Source of the DNA: Roseibium album
Lineage (GTDB): Bacteria; Pseudomonadota; Alphaproteobacteria; Rhizobiales; Stappiaceae
Direction: 5' to 3'
Assembly (NCBI RefSeq): GCF_001404515.1
Contig: NZ_CXWE01000001.1
Span: forward strand, 806,001-870,000
Length of the DNA stretch: 64,000 nucleotides
Position 1 is the first letter of the stretch; each line of letters starts with the position of its first letter. The translations under genes and the position numbers were made by a program. A model generated the notes under the pieces. It was not told the origin of the DNA. It worked only from the letters and a program-made list of their open reading frames with translations, and did not search any database. Positions 50,001 through 55,737 of the stretch are shown here, piece by piece.

Positions 50001-53000
50001 TTTGACCTCCAGGGGCCGAGTATCGCGCTGGACAGCATGTGCTCGTCAGGTCTTCAGGCCGTCCATCAGGCCTGCCAAAGCCTCAACGCCGGCGAATGCC
50101 AGTTGGCGCTTGCCGGTGGTGTCAATCTCACCATTCACCCTTTGAAATTCGAGGCCTTGAGCCGTGCCGGACTGGTTAGCTCTGATCCGCAGAAGCGGTC
50201 CCTTGGTGAAGGAGATGGATATCTACCTGCCGAAGGTGTGGGAGCCGTGCTGCTGAAACCGCTGGATCGTGCCTTGGCAGACCAGGACCATGTGCTGGGT
50301 GTGATCAAGGGAGGTTTTGCAAATCATTCCGGCCATTCCGCCGGATACGCCGTCCCAAATGCCGACGCACAAGTCAAACTGCTTCAGGGGGCCTACGAGA
50401 GCGCCGGTATTGATCCGGATACGATTGACTACATCGAAGTTGCGGCAACCGGGTCCAACATAGGCGACAGGATTGAGCTGAGGGCTCTATCCAAAGTTTT
50501 CACCGGACGTCCGGTGCACGAAAATGCCGTTGCCCTCGGGTCTGTGAAGACCAACATGGGCCATGCAGAAGCCGCTTCGGGTTTGGCTCAGTTGACAAAG
50601 GTGCTGCTGCAGTTTCAGCACCGCGAGTTGTTTCCGTCATTCGTCAAAGGAGGAGTTGAGGGCGTTTTTGACGGATTGCCGTTCAAGCCGCAGTTAAAGG
50701 GACAAGTCTGGGAAACCACCCGGGAAACGCCTCTCAGAGCTGCAATCAGCTCCTTTGGTGCCGGCGGTTCGAACGTTCATGTAATACTGGAAGAGGCTCC
50801 GGCCACTGTTCAGCATCATCCTGTTCCTGAGCCCCGCATCCGCCGTCCTTTCCCGGTATTTGCCCGCACCAGAGGCCAACTGGAGGAGGTTCGGAAAGAA
50901 CTCGCCGGCTACCTTCGTTCTGCAAATAGTCTCTCGCTAGAGGCTCTTTCACGAACACTGTCCTTTGGCCGGGAAACCCTTGACGCTGGCATCACTTATT
51001 CAGCGTCAAACATCGAGGAACTTATCGAAAAACTCGAAAGCCCGTTGCCGTCACAGCTTCATGGAGAACCCGTCTCCGACGACGCTGTCGCTGTTTCAAG
51101 ATCCGGACCCATGCTGGTCCTGCCAGGTTATCCGTTCGCGCGTGAACGCCACTGGCTGAAGTCCGAGGCGCAGGAACCCGATACAGGGACAATCAACGCA
51201 TCCCCTCCTTCCAGGACAGCGCAAAAAACAACTGCAGGCAAACGGCCGGGAGCTTTACAGGTTATCTGCAGCACTCTGGCACGCGAGCTGGGGGTGGCTG
51301 CCGCCGATATTGAAAGTGATGCGAGTTTTGCAGCTCTTGGCGTGGATTCAATGGCCCGCATGCGGCTTGGTTACGAGCTGGAGAAAGAACTTGGTGTGGT
51401 TCTTCAAAATGATGATTTGGACTGGGAGCAGACACCGTCTCAGTTGGCCGCAATTGTCGAGACTTTTCCACCTGGTGAAGCACACACACCCTCGATCGAT
51501 CACCTGCCAGGCAGGGCAGGACCGTATTATGTACCTCTGGGCGAGGCGCAAAAGGGGCTCTGGGTTTACCAGTCACTATATCCCGGAAGCTCAGACTACA
51601 ACGTTCCAATGGCCTTCAAATGCACCTCGGCGGACAGGCAGGCCCTGCAGCAGGCGGTCGATTGGCTGGTCTTGCGCTATCCAATTCTGGCAACCAGGGT
51701 TGTTCTTGACGGCGAGACAGCGGCCCTGACCGCAATGTCGGGCAGCATCGAGGTCCAGCCGATCACGCTTTCGAAGGAGATCGAAACAGAGGCTTGTCTG
51801 AAACAGCGAGCTGCCATTCCGTTTGACCTCGACAAAGGTGTTTTCCGAGTTGAGCATGCGGCAGGCGGAAAGCTGGACCGTCAGGAAAGTATTTTTCTGA
51901 TCACGGCGCACCACATCATAACCGATGGGCTCACATCTGAGATTTTGGCTCGGGACTTTTGGAGTGCCTATGCCCATTTCGCTTACGGTGAATCAGCGCC
52001 TGAAGCAAAAAACGATTTGTCAGCCGATTATGCCGACTTTGCCCAGTGGGAGGCCGGTTTCATACGCTCGCAAAAAGGCCAGGAACAGAAATCATATTGG
52101 CTGGACATGCTCAAGGGGCCGCTACCTCGGTTGCAATGGCCCATTGCCGACAAAGTCAGACATCAAGAAACCGGTGCCAGCGAGAGCCTGGTGGTGAGAT
52201 TGTCTGACGATCTCGCCGGCAGACTGGACCAACGCGCCAGAGAGCGGCGTGTTAGCGCGAGTTCTGTCTATCTGTCCGCATTCGCGTCAATTCTTTACAA
52301 ATACACCGGCCAACAGGACCTTGTGATCGGTATCCCGGCCCTTCGCCGCCCAATGCGGCGATTTGCGGAAACAGTCGGTTACTGTGCCAACATCGTCGCC
52401 CTGCGGTTGGCTATCGATCCTGGTCAAACGGACGCTGAATTCGCGGACTTTGTCGACGGGGAACTCGCAGCCGGACTTGCCAAGAGCGAGTATCCATTTG
52501 CTGAAGTCGCTCGTGAGACTGGCGGTACCGAGACCGGTGAAGCACCCTATGAGGTGACCTTCGCCTACCAGGGGTTCGGCGATCATTTGCGCGAACACTC
52601 TGTATTTGCCCGCGGCGAAGTTGAGTTGATGCCCGAGATACGGCAGACGGGCGGTTCGGTGTTCGGAATAGAAATTCAAAAGACTGGCGGCAATGTTCGC
52701 CTGGTTGCCAACTTTGATAGCAACCTTTTCCGGTCCGACACAGTGGCGCTGATGCTGCAGCACTATCAGGAGATGTTGGAATTTATGGCGGGGGGCAGCG
52801 GGCTTTCCCTTTCGAAAATGTCGGTTCTGACCGCTGCCGAAGAAGACAGGGCGCTGCATCACTGGAACCGGTCGGGCAGGGCGGCGGTTGCCGAAACACC
52901 CATCCATGAATTGATCCTGAACCAGGCCAAAAGGACACCTAGCGCCGTCGCGATTTCAGGGAATGGCACTAACCTGTCCTACAAGAAGTTGATTGCCAGA

Positions 53001-55556
53001 AGCCACGAGATTGCAAGATCGCTTGAAAGTTTCTCGCTCGAACGCGGCGACCGCATCGCTGTCCTGCTGGGACGCGAGAGCGACGGAATTGCAACGTTGA
53101 TGGCTGCCATGAGCGTCGGTGCTGTTTGGGTGCCGATCGACCCGGACCTGCCTAAGGAACGCGTTGCCTTCATTTTGAAGGACGCGGGTGCCTTGGCAGT
53201 GGTTTCTAAAGGCGACTGGGTCAAGAAGCTGAGAGATCTTCCAAACCCGCCCAGGCACGTTCTGGATCTTGAGAATCGACGGAGCAGCCTAAAAAGCCGT
53301 TTCACCCGGTTGTCTGTCCGAAACGTCAAGCCGGACGATCCCGCCTATATCATCTACACCTCAGGTTCCACGGGCCGGCCGAAGGGTGTAATTGTTTCAC
53401 ACAAGGCATTGTCCGCGCACTGCCAGATCATTGGCGAAGAATACGGCTTGTCTCCAAGAGATGTGGTGCTGCAGTTCGCTTCCACCTCCGTCGACACTGC
53501 ACTGGAGCAAATACTGCCGATCCTGACCGTGGGCGGGCGTCTGGAACTGCACCCCAAGGATCTTCAGTCACCCGGGGCATTTTTGACATTTCTGAAAAAG
53601 GCAGGCGTAACGGTGGCGGACCTGCCTCCTGTTTATCTCAGTGAACTCCTGAGATCCTGGACAATGAACGATGAGGACCTGACGGCACTGCCATTGAGGC
53701 TGCTTGTCGTTGGCGGCGAAGCATTTACACCTGATCTGCTGAGCCGTTGGAAAGCCTGCGATCTGCCCGACCGGCGTCTGATCAACGCCTATGGGCCAAC
53801 CGAGGCGACGATCACTGCGCTTGTCTATAACGTGAAGTCCGATGGTTTTGAGGGAAGCGTTCCGATCGGACGGCCTCTGCCTGGCACAGAAATCTATATC
53901 CTTGACCAAGACGGCAATCCGGTGCCCGACGGCATCATTGGAGAATTGCACATTGGCGGAGACCGGCTGGCGGACGGATATCACAATCAACCGGACCTGA
54001 CCGACGAAAAGTTTGGCATGTACAGCCTCAACAAGAGAACGATCAGGTTGTACAGCACCGGGGACCTCGCATCTTTCCGACCGCACAGTGGAGGACTTGT
54101 CGAGTTTCACGGCCGTGTTGATGATCAGGTGAAGGTGCGGGGACACCGGATCGAGCTTGGAGAAGTGGAAGCTGCAATTTCGGCAAACGGAATTGCCGAA
54201 GTGGCGGTCGTCCTGGAAAGCAATTCGGCGGGCGACAGGGTTCTGACAGCTTATGTCGGTTCAGTCGATGATCGGGTTCAATCAGCTGAGTTGAAAAAGA
54301 ATGTTACAGAAATGCTCCCGGCCTACATGGTGCCGGTCGAGTGGGTCATTGTTGAGGGATTGCCCAAGACGGTGAGCGGCAAGATTGATCGCAAATCATT
54401 GGCAGAATTGAAGAAGACACGCCGCCGGAACATGGGCGAACCAGGGGCGCGCACGCACGGTTGGCATGAAAGCCGGCTGGTTGAAATCTGGAATGAGGTG
54501 CTCGGCAAAGACCTTGCCACGAGCCAGCTTGGTGCTGATGACGATTTCGGAGAGGCAGGCGGTAACAGTCTGCTGACCATTCGGCTCTTGAGCCGTATTC
54601 AAGAGGTTTTTGGAACGGAGCTGTCGGTTACCGATCTGGCAAGGGCCAATACGATATCGGGCCAGGCCAGGCTGCTTCAGGACAAGAATGAGGAAGGAGC
54701 AATCAAAAATCCGGGTCCGATTGAGGTGCCCTCAGGACAAGGGACTTTGCTTGTAAATCTGAAAAATGCCGCCCTGAGCGACAATGCAAAGCAAGAAAAA
54801 CCGCTTTTCCTTTTGCATGCAGCGGCCGGAACCTTGGGCTTTTATCAGCCACTGGTGGATGCCTGGACCATGGATACGCCCCTTTATGGACTGCGTGCCA
54901 ATGGACTGAGGCCCGGCGAGGATTGCAAACCGCAAAGCGTAGAGGCACTGGCATCAGTTTGTTGCGAGGAAATTCGCAAGGTGCAACCTGATGGGCCATA
55001 CCGCCTGTGCGGCTGGTCGTTTGGCGGTATCGTCGCTTTCGAAATGGCGCGGCAGCTTTCCGAAAACGGGCAGGAAGTCAGCTTTCTGGGGCTGGTCGAC
55101 AGTTATGCGCCCGATGATTTGCGGGCTTTCGAACAGACTGAAGGGCTTGAGGAAGCCGGTTTTGAAAAAGCGTGTGAAAGAGCGTTTCTGAGAGACTTGT
55201 TCGCAGCGGATGTGGAGTTTGAGCCGGATCAGGATGTTGTCGAACAGGCACTCGGGTTCCCTCAGTTTGAATTGATGTTCCCGGGGGGCACGGCGGAGGA
55301 TCTGCGCCGGTTGTTTGCCGTCTATTCGGCGAACTACAAGGCAGCTCTCGAATACGTCCCCGAGCGAACGGATGTATCGATCCATCTGGTTCGGGCGACA
55401 GAGGGAGCCGACGGCGATTACCTGGACGGCTGGTCTGCACTGACGAGCGCAAAGGTTCTGTTGCATCGCGTTGATGCCAACCACTTCTCGCTCATCCACA
55501 GACCTGAGTTGAAGGAATGGCTTTCAAGCCGGCTTGGCACGCAGCAGAAGCCCTGA
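35007..55556 (+). CDS. Trans-AT PKS-NRPS, rest of module 6, modules 7-11, amino acid module and thioesterase
   Basis: A 6849-residue protein starting in the FMO stop codon (ATGA). Approximate order by residue: ACP6 49-126; KS7 218-654, DH 821-1091, KR 1264-1511, ACP 1535-1614; KS8 1668-2109, DH 2288-2539, ACP 2563-2641; KS9 2681-3118, DH 3293-3546, ACP 3568-3648; KS10 3675-4118, KR 4456-4701, ACP 4731-4809; KS11 4841-5268 (non-elongating), ACP 5411-5489; C 5504-5941, A 5983-6471, PCP 6486-6561, TE 6588-6848. No AT domains. It receives the oxidised chain from module 6, adds up to four extender units, couples one amino acid and releases the product. It is the last gene of the cluster; gene orientation and function change after it. 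Confidence 0.96.
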   Translation: MSPGPSDTRTRMAQLLDKELVERAHVRLAAQDATRLAHAVATPREVVAASDLLSADVCKIAAAALRIPENKLDPQENLANFGVDSIAITEIMAQISKHFAISVAPTTFFEAKNLDDLGAILMDRYGSPIEKHYAASIMENTPIANSANRRHERGSEPAGQADTADTHEGETGAESRWMRRYRAVFKPAKPHDAKPSGTATTHAEQSIPHVKPSEQEAGAVPIAILSMEGMFPQSPDLQAFESHLAAGDDCMEEVPAERWDWRSVFGDPKKGAFTDVKFGGFIPQADHFDAGFFSISPREAELMDPQHRLFMECVWSLIERGGYAPGSLAGRKIGLFLGINLLDYTNMVNRAGIMDAQQLTGLGHAFCPNRLSFLLDIHGPSEVVDTACSSSLVAVHRAVSCIRFEGCEMAIAGGSNLLLSPMQHIMFSKVGMITQDGRCKAFSRDADGYARSDGVGAVLLKRLDLAERDGDPILGVIRGSAEHHGGSATSLTAPNPKAQARLIVEAHKQAGVDPRTIGLIECHGTGTPLGDPVETEGLKLAFKELYENWGLDPPAQASIGLGSVKSNIGHTETAAGVAGLIKVLLAMKGGTLFKTIHAGTPNPLLDLDGSPFYLLQEASDWKRLDLDGKTQPLRAGVSSFGAGGANVHLVVEEYRRPAGNAWHEVETPLVVPLSAKTEAALEAGIARLCAVARQADLRELAYTLQAGRDAMRCRAVFLATSSEDLARKLEVYLGGDATAAITGRVPGGRRGKADPLNPSKRSAEIIARHWAEGGDVEWARLYGKERPRRVSLPAYAFQRKRYWLPLEEANPRHENGPLSPQPGEVGQFALVLTGQEVFLADHKVAGKPVLPGVAYLELVRSAAVQNGLKNPLLRQIVWLAPLRVEGHAELFCNFAAAENGGFRVEVSSLADTGERQLHAQLHVSEAGSCVERSINLEALKQSSGQYLTHDEVYAAFDGIGLAYGAGHRVINRLTINERNQIDSSVFAEIELPQHLNVSLGNFVFHPSLVDGALQSAIGVGWNDQGPETALPFSLDSAETFGPCEPKMWVSVRTIGGREAARPKMDVDLVAGDGSVRVALKGFATRALNVPKKNECLRFEPRQRPLPTTTGVEERLRRVVLIVGSSKISGMLADRSPEWDVRLLDDDPAARLDERYRMLARQILEIAKGELSSGEVLIQLILEAAEDQTALAGLASMFRSIRREHRSIGGQVLLLSERPSPENLQAVLTGHPVAPAGAVLRLQSGALTEEIWEEVPASPTPEDVPWRTGGVYFITGGTGALGQGLAREIFTHVTDCTVVLASRSDPDAALADWIRKTSGLHHLTVDMSDQEAVMRSVADLRRKYGQLNGVIHMAGVIADGVFSQKTPEQLDCVLAPKVSGAIALDHALGTEPLDFFALYSSISGVVGNPGQVDYCAANGFIDGFAHERESRRLRGECQGRTVSIAWPLWRDGGMTLSKVQEDLMRRTTGLASLETQNGLKALYEALAGTASRVMFATGKADRIRRFVEEVFKPETEIQQPPILPVDTELSKKSADPAILHRRLLESLTEIASEQLKVQPEDLDPDEELTEYGFDSIGFTQFANRLNEHFDLELTPTLFFEFPTLAGLAAHLCDEKRSRIPVAPGMGTSGSENDARNSGFEIPGDPTEPAKYLAPSVPAAAVINERPDRQDDAVAIIGMSGQFPGATDVEAFWQLLKEGRDAISEVPQDRWDWRDYWGDPLTESGKGNVKWGGFLEGIGEFDAAFFGVTPPEARMMDPQHRLLLTQAWRVMEDAGYAPSSLAGSDTGVFVGTADTGYSRLVAEAGIQVEGYSMTGLAPSLGPNRISYFYDFHGPSIAVETACSSALIAVHRGVEAIRSGHCLHAIAGGVNTLLLPEAFVGFAKAGMLSPEGRCKPFSSRADGYARGEGIGLVMLKSLAAAERDGDRILAVVRASAENHGGHAASLTAPNPKAQADLIRTAYRRSGIDPRTVGYVEAHGTGTPLGDPIEIEALTAAFSDLSQEAEAVYGAAPSQHCAIGSVKSNIGHLELAAGIAGLIKVLLQLRHGEIVKSLNCGDPNPYLKLEGGPFHLADRAEIWKPGFTDKGENLPRRAGVSSFGFGGTNAHVVLEEYQPAISPPSDYRVDEPELIILSARTEAQLKETVERFIQFLSSGKNIPELSDIAFTLQQAREAMEFRLGFLAGSHSVLLERLQAFVDGRNTGKLHAGNLKSGRKRTSVLENDGPLREAAAGLATRGRADDLLALWVDGFGVDWATVRRGRPGARVALPGYPFSRTRYWIGETPGRQKASLPHTAFTHAMDGSESYLRDHQVHGSKILPGVFSLELLSRCLASSPRDATAFELTGHTWVGSVPVTTGEVELEVSLPDGPVENARYVISAKSADGVQRHAEGVLRKLLSVSSPALDLPAARSIAAEPVDVAELYRQFEDLGLNYGPAHRGLNRIWRGEDTAVARLELPRESDTGFALHPSMLDGALQTVLALQADASGSNELALPYSVRSTKVYGPTHPEMWAVVRKRDASFDISLCDDLGNIKVIFEGFVTRSPASAGSKEGADTVFGEPAQEAGRQKQTLEIVTNIAARTLEVEPSSLDVDTELGDFGFDSVSMTGFATQINADLGLELTPADFFEFATLARLADHICDGLTDEQLGMSRPGQQEGAVASVPGKAKKSGDDASKAAQVSSLQAADDPIVVVGQSCCFPMAEDGDAFWSNLVAGRDCISRIPADRWSWQAVDGNPREEPGKTNIHWGGFIDGVYEFDPLFFGISPREAKLMDPQQRLMMTHAWKAIEDAGHSPRGLAGKKVGVFVGTSSSGYRGQIGSDAGGEGYVATGSVPSVGPNRISYFLDLHGPSEPVETACSSSLVALHRAVQAIKAGDCDMALVGGVNTILTPEAHINFARAGMLSENGRCKTFSADADGYVRGEGVGMLFVRRLSDAERDRDPILAIIRGTAINHGGHANSLTAPNTSAQADLLTAAYENAGVDPRTVGYVEAHGTGTALGDPVEVNALKSAFRSPSGQTEMRNTGLCGLGSVKTNIGHLELAAGVAGVIKVLKQMEHRTLAPSLNCKEINPYIDLDGTPFRVVRAREEWTPLPDESGIEQPLRAGVSSFGFGGVNAHAILEEYRPAENRHPLHPENVPSQIIVLSARDKTRLNESAQALLRHLDTGQVPDDCLADLAYTLQVGRADMAVRLAIVCRHLDDLRTDLLRYLRGEAAETVFAGPDNWSPPQGVLLRPGAHPDEIARHWIDGGEINWKIVNPGSHRRLRLPTYSFARDIFRIETDSADGDGQTGNADASAANIVEADAFYLKDHVVRGNRILPGAMSLEITCQAALAAPGIAQIPFALTDVTWRRPVELNAGQKALKVLFGDQETASVPFKLVPETGEPVPYVTGKVSALPAAIQPSSVDLNSLHEICRTAHDPDWLYACYSALGIDYGPSLRAITELSTGGNGVLVRLRVPRVIADQEGDFLLHPSILDAAFQAVLVAFASDGDAGLALPFAIDRLTVYGPTVPDMWAHLSVLPAASGIRKLNIDLLGETGKICVRLEGFSLKELKAPVTERPSAVAQATGSGAPAGIAAGQYFAELIARETEVEISLISLSAPLEDYGIDSVLIMRLTDLLERDFGKLPKTLFFEHQSLEELIGYFQEHHGQRLAEMFGGEGNQRDFVASTPALQNVAPTGERSNDAIAIIGLSGRYPGARTPQEFWQNLAAGRDCITEIPENRWDHSDHYDPERKPGKTTSRWGGFIEGHDRFDPMFFNIAPREAQFMDPQERLFLQCAWETLEDAGYTRASLTGHANGHANGLAGADAGVFVGVMWEEYQLYGRDMAAAGHPVALSGNPASIANRVSYFLNFNGPSLALDTMCSSSLTAIHLACESLRSGGCSVALAGGVNLTTHPNKYLALAQGRFLSSEGRCESFGEGGDGYVPAEGVGAVLLKPLSRAEADGDRIYSVILGSALNHGGKTNGYTVPNLSAQSAVIQKALSNAGITAQEVSFVEAHGTGTSLGDPIEIEALTRVFGGVSDRSRRCAIGSVKSNIGHAESAAGIAGLTKVLLQFEHKQIVPSLHSDRLNPHIDFDASPFQVQQKLATWETDWNEGTAQARIASLSSFGAGGSNAHFVVAEYEKETEPVSPIGPAVYPFSARDAERLSVLLSRFRNHLKQLEDKDMPSVAYTLQEGRETFEQRLAIVADDRADLVNKLDCYLADAPAIEGIFHNGAKRQTREGVPPNRYSETADRWVRFGDVDWAALRVDRDPLPISLPTYPFAEDYCWLPDAAPQTLTPSGPSKHREMLPLLFEPVWAEIPRPSGRNASVQNRYCVLCGVRTSHPLLADELERRGVTVLSLVTEEAEPHAVFESCALQLFTFLKTLSGGPLKATLQVVVPTDRHGSLLEGLSGLLRSAALENKKWSCQLVGTDTSAGNFADCLEADAHTAGTQCEIRYLSGLRFVRSWNEIQPERTDETRPWKDRGVYLLTGGAGGVGLHIARAIADGTKEPILWLTGRSAPDQVIEQQVRDLEMTGATVRYRPVDITDKAAVSALLDEIRKSDGDLTGVFHGAGVTKDGLLSRKTETTFKSVLAPKVAGATVLDEAIGSMPIEFFVLLSSATGALGNPGQTDYGTANAFLDRFAAWRNVQAEAGLRRGRSVSIDWPYWRDGGMQMDANTIRLMDRSAGVQPLETGPAIAALDVIVASVEREQVLVLEGDHARLREMMRPGDGSSSEKPESTISKATMTGTSANEAGAFRRMAIVAAIKTAFSKCLGIPEDRLDEESTIDRFGVDSVSALEIVEAMERDFGPLSQTILFEFQTIGRLADELLGRGGTAFDGTSDSAELLAPPLRESASERDGSLRDREIAIIAVAGRFPGAETIEGFADLLREGRDCVTEIPEDRAYLLKRYSSSKGEPGTSYCKWGAFLEGVDCFDADFFGYSPRAADLADPQERLFLETAWHLFERAGHTRPHLAEHYDKRVGVFVGAMYNQYPGLAVEEDAKALLALNSYSAIANRVSFFFDLQGPSIALDSMCSSGLQAVHQACQSLNAGECQLALAGGVNLTIHPLKFEALSRAGLVSSDPQKRSLGEGDGYLPAEGVGAVLLKPLDRALADQDHVLGVIKGGFANHSGHSAGYAVPNADAQVKLLQGAYESAGIDPDTIDYIEVAATGSNIGDRIELRALSKVFTGRPVHENAVALGSVKTNMGHAEAASGLAQLTKVLLQFQHRELFPSFVKGGVEGVFDGLPFKPQLKGQVWETTRETPLRAAISSFGAGGSNVHVILEEAPATVQHHPVPEPRIRRPFPVFARTRGQLEEVRKELAGYLRSANSLSLEALSRTLSFGRETLDAGITYSASNIEELIEKLESPLPSQLHGEPVSDDAVAVSRSGPMLVLPGYPFARERHWLKSEAQEPDTGTINASPPSRTAQKTTAGKRPGALQVICSTLARELGVAAADIESDASFAALGVDSMARMRLGYELEKELGVVLQNDDLDWEQTPSQLAAIVETFPPGEAHTPSIDHLPGRAGPYYVPLGEAQKGLWVYQSLYPGSSDYNVPMAFKCTSADRQALQQAVDWLVLRYPILATRVVLDGETAALTAMSGSIEVQPITLSKEIETEACLKQRAAIPFDLDKGVFRVEHAAGGKLDRQESIFLITAHHIITDGLTSEILARDFWSAYAHFAYGESAPEAKNDLSADYADFAQWEAGFIRSQKGQEQKSYWLDMLKGPLPRLQWPIADKVRHQETGASESLVVRLSDDLAGRLDQRARERRVSASSVYLSAFASILYKYTGQQDLVIGIPALRRPMRRFAETVGYCANIVALRLAIDPGQTDAEFADFVDGELAAGLAKSEYPFAEVARETGGTETGEAPYEVTFAYQGFGDHLREHSVFARGEVELMPEIRQTGGSVFGIEIQKTGGNVRLVANFDSNLFRSDTVALMLQHYQEMLEFMAGGSGLSLSKMSVLTAAEEDRALHHWNRSGRAAVAETPIHELILNQAKRTPSAVAISGNGTNLSYKKLIARSHEIARSLESFSLERGDRIAVLLGRESDGIATLMAAMSVGAVWVPIDPDLPKERVAFILKDAGALAVVSKGDWVKKLRDLPNPPRHVLDLENRRSSLKSRFTRLSVRNVKPDDPAYIIYTSGSTGRPKGVIVSHKALSAHCQIIGEEYGLSPRDVVLQFASTSVDTALEQILPILTVGGRLELHPKDLQSPGAFLTFLKKAGVTVADLPPVYLSELLRSWTMNDEDLTALPLRLLVVGGEAFTPDLLSRWKACDLPDRRLINAYGPTEATITALVYNVKSDGFEGSVPIGRPLPGTEIYILDQDGNPVPDGIIGELHIGGDRLADGYHNQPDLTDEKFGMYSLNKRTIRLYSTGDLASFRPHSGGLVEFHGRVDDQVKVRGHRIELGEVEAAISANGIAEVAVVLESNSAGDRVLTAYVGSVDDRVQSAELKKNVTEMLPAYMVPVEWVIVEGLPKTVSGKIDRKSLAELKKTRRRNMGEPGARTHGWHESRLVEIWNEVLGKDLATSQLGADDDFGEAGGNSLLTIRLLSRIQEVFGTELSVTDLARANTISGQARLLQDKNEEGAIKNPGPIEVPSGQGTLLVNLKNAALSDNAKQEKPLFLLHAAAGTLGFYQPLVDAWTMDTPLYGLRANGLRPGEDCKPQSVEALASVCCEEIRKVQPDGPYRLCGWSFGGIVAFEMARQLSENGQEVSFLGLVDSYAPDDLRAFEQTEGLEEAGFEKACERAFLRDLFAADVEFEPDQDVVEQALGFPQFELMFPGGTAEDLRRLFAVYSANYKAALEYVPERTDVSIHLVRATEGADGDYLDGWSALTSAKVLLHRVDANHFSLIHRPELKEWLSSRLGTQQKP
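35155..35385 (+). other. Module 6 ACP at the N terminus of the second PKS
   Basis: A complete ACP (Ser in FGVDSIAITE) precedes KS7, preceded only by about 48 residues that could act as a docking segment. As the first PKS ends in KS-DH without an ACP, this ACP must accept the module 6 intermediate across the protein boundary and present it to the flavin monooxygenase. Confidence 0.85.
35660..39850 (+). other. PKS module 7: KS-DH-KR-ACP
   Basis: KS7 is canonical (DTACSSS, HGTGTPLGDP, SNIGHTETAAG). DH has HKVAGKPVLP and HPSLVDGALQ, both catalytic residues present. KR has TGGTGALG and YSSISGVVGNPGQVDYCAAN. ACP Ser is in YGFDSIGFTQ. Expected output is an alkene, the first unit after the inserted oxygen. 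Confidence 0.88.
40010..42930 (+). other. PKS module 8: KS-DH-ACP, no KR
   Basis: KS8 has ETACSSA around the Cys and HGTGTPLGDP. The DH has an intact HQVHGSKILP and HPSMLDGALQ, and leads straight into an ACP (FGFDSVSMTG) with no room for a KR. A DH without a KR cannot act on its own beta-keto product, so either a KR works in trans or from module 7 or 10, or the DH acts on another position (double-bond shift or earlier hydroxyl). Confidence 0.85.
43050..45950 (+). other. PKS module 9: KS-DH-ACP, no KR
   Basis: KS9 has ETACSSS and HGTGTALGDP. DH motifs are intact (HVVRGNRILP; HPSILDAAFQ). The ACP (YGIDSVLIMR) follows within about 70 bases of the DH, so again no KR. Repeats the unusual layout of module 8. 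Confidence 0.85.
46033..49435 (+). other. PKS module 10: KS-KR-ACP
   Basis: KS10 has DTMCSSS, HGTGTSLGDP and SNIGHAESAAG. A 12-base duplication places GHANGHANG in a surface loop. KR has TGGAGGVG and LSSATGALGNPGQTDYGTAN, with a long N-terminal structural half. ACP Ser is in FGVDSVSALE. Predicted to leave a beta-hydroxyl. Confidence 0.88.
46368..46391 (+). repeat. Tandem 12-base duplication in KS10
   Basis: Two direct copies of GGCCATGCAAAC encode a repeated Gly-His-Ala-Asn in a loop of KS10. In frame and probably neutral. Confidence 0.8.
49530..51475 (+). other. PKS module 11: non-elongating KS and ACP
   Basis: KS11 keeps the Cys (DSMCSSG), but the first catalytic His is gone: EVAATGSNIGD stands where active KSs have EAHGTGTPLGD. 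The second His is present (TNMGHAEAASG). Loss of the HGTGT His is the accepted mark of a KS that transfers but does not elongate the chain. The ACP (LGVDSMARMR) then presents the finished acyl chain to the condensation domain. Confidence 0.85.
51520..54690 (+). other. NRPS module: C-A-PCP, basic amino acid predicted
   Basis: The C domain has the active HHxxxDG (HHIITDG). The A domain has YTSGSTGRPKG, NAYGPTE, YSTGD, the KVRGHRIELGE segment and a terminal lysine motif SGKIDRKS. Reading the ten specificity positions by eye against GrsA gives D-T-E-D-V-G-A-I-T-K. Acidic residues at the third and fourth positions favour a positively charged side chain; arginine is the best fit given recalled arginine codes of the D-x-x-D-V-G-A-I type and arginine-bearing sesbanimide R. 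Lysine or ornithine remain possible. The PCP Ser is in GGNSLLTIR. Confidence 0.85.
54770..55550 (+). other. C-terminal type I thioesterase domain
   Basis: Alpha/beta hydrolase with the nucleophile in GWSFGG, Asp in a VDSYAP segment and His in ANHFSLIH. Releases the product from the PCP by hydrolysis or cyclisation; the sequence does not tell which. Confidence 0.88.
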
Positions 55557-55737
55557 TGGACCACCCTGTTCCGATTGCCTTGTTTTATCTGCGTACAGGC
55601 TCGACAGAGGAGAGGAAATCGAAACGGACGTAAGGCTTTACAATCGCCGCTGGACAAGATGCTTCTTCACTGGAAAGCCGGGCAGCTTGTTCGTATAGTC
55701 CAGTTTCTCGCAGTCTCGCGTGGGGTGAGCAAGCCGT

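Noticed and set aside
1..55556. Pederin/labrenzin cluster as the identity
   Set aside because: Discrete HMGS genes and an FMO are shared, but there is no GNAT loading module, the single NRPS module is terminal rather than internal, and the amidotransferase plus KS-B module point to glutarimides.
55556..55633. A 25-codon ORF whose ATG overlaps the PKS stop (TGATG)
   Set aside because: Too short, no recognisable motif and no ribosome-binding site beyond the overlap. A remnant of a lost tailing gene is possible but unsupported.
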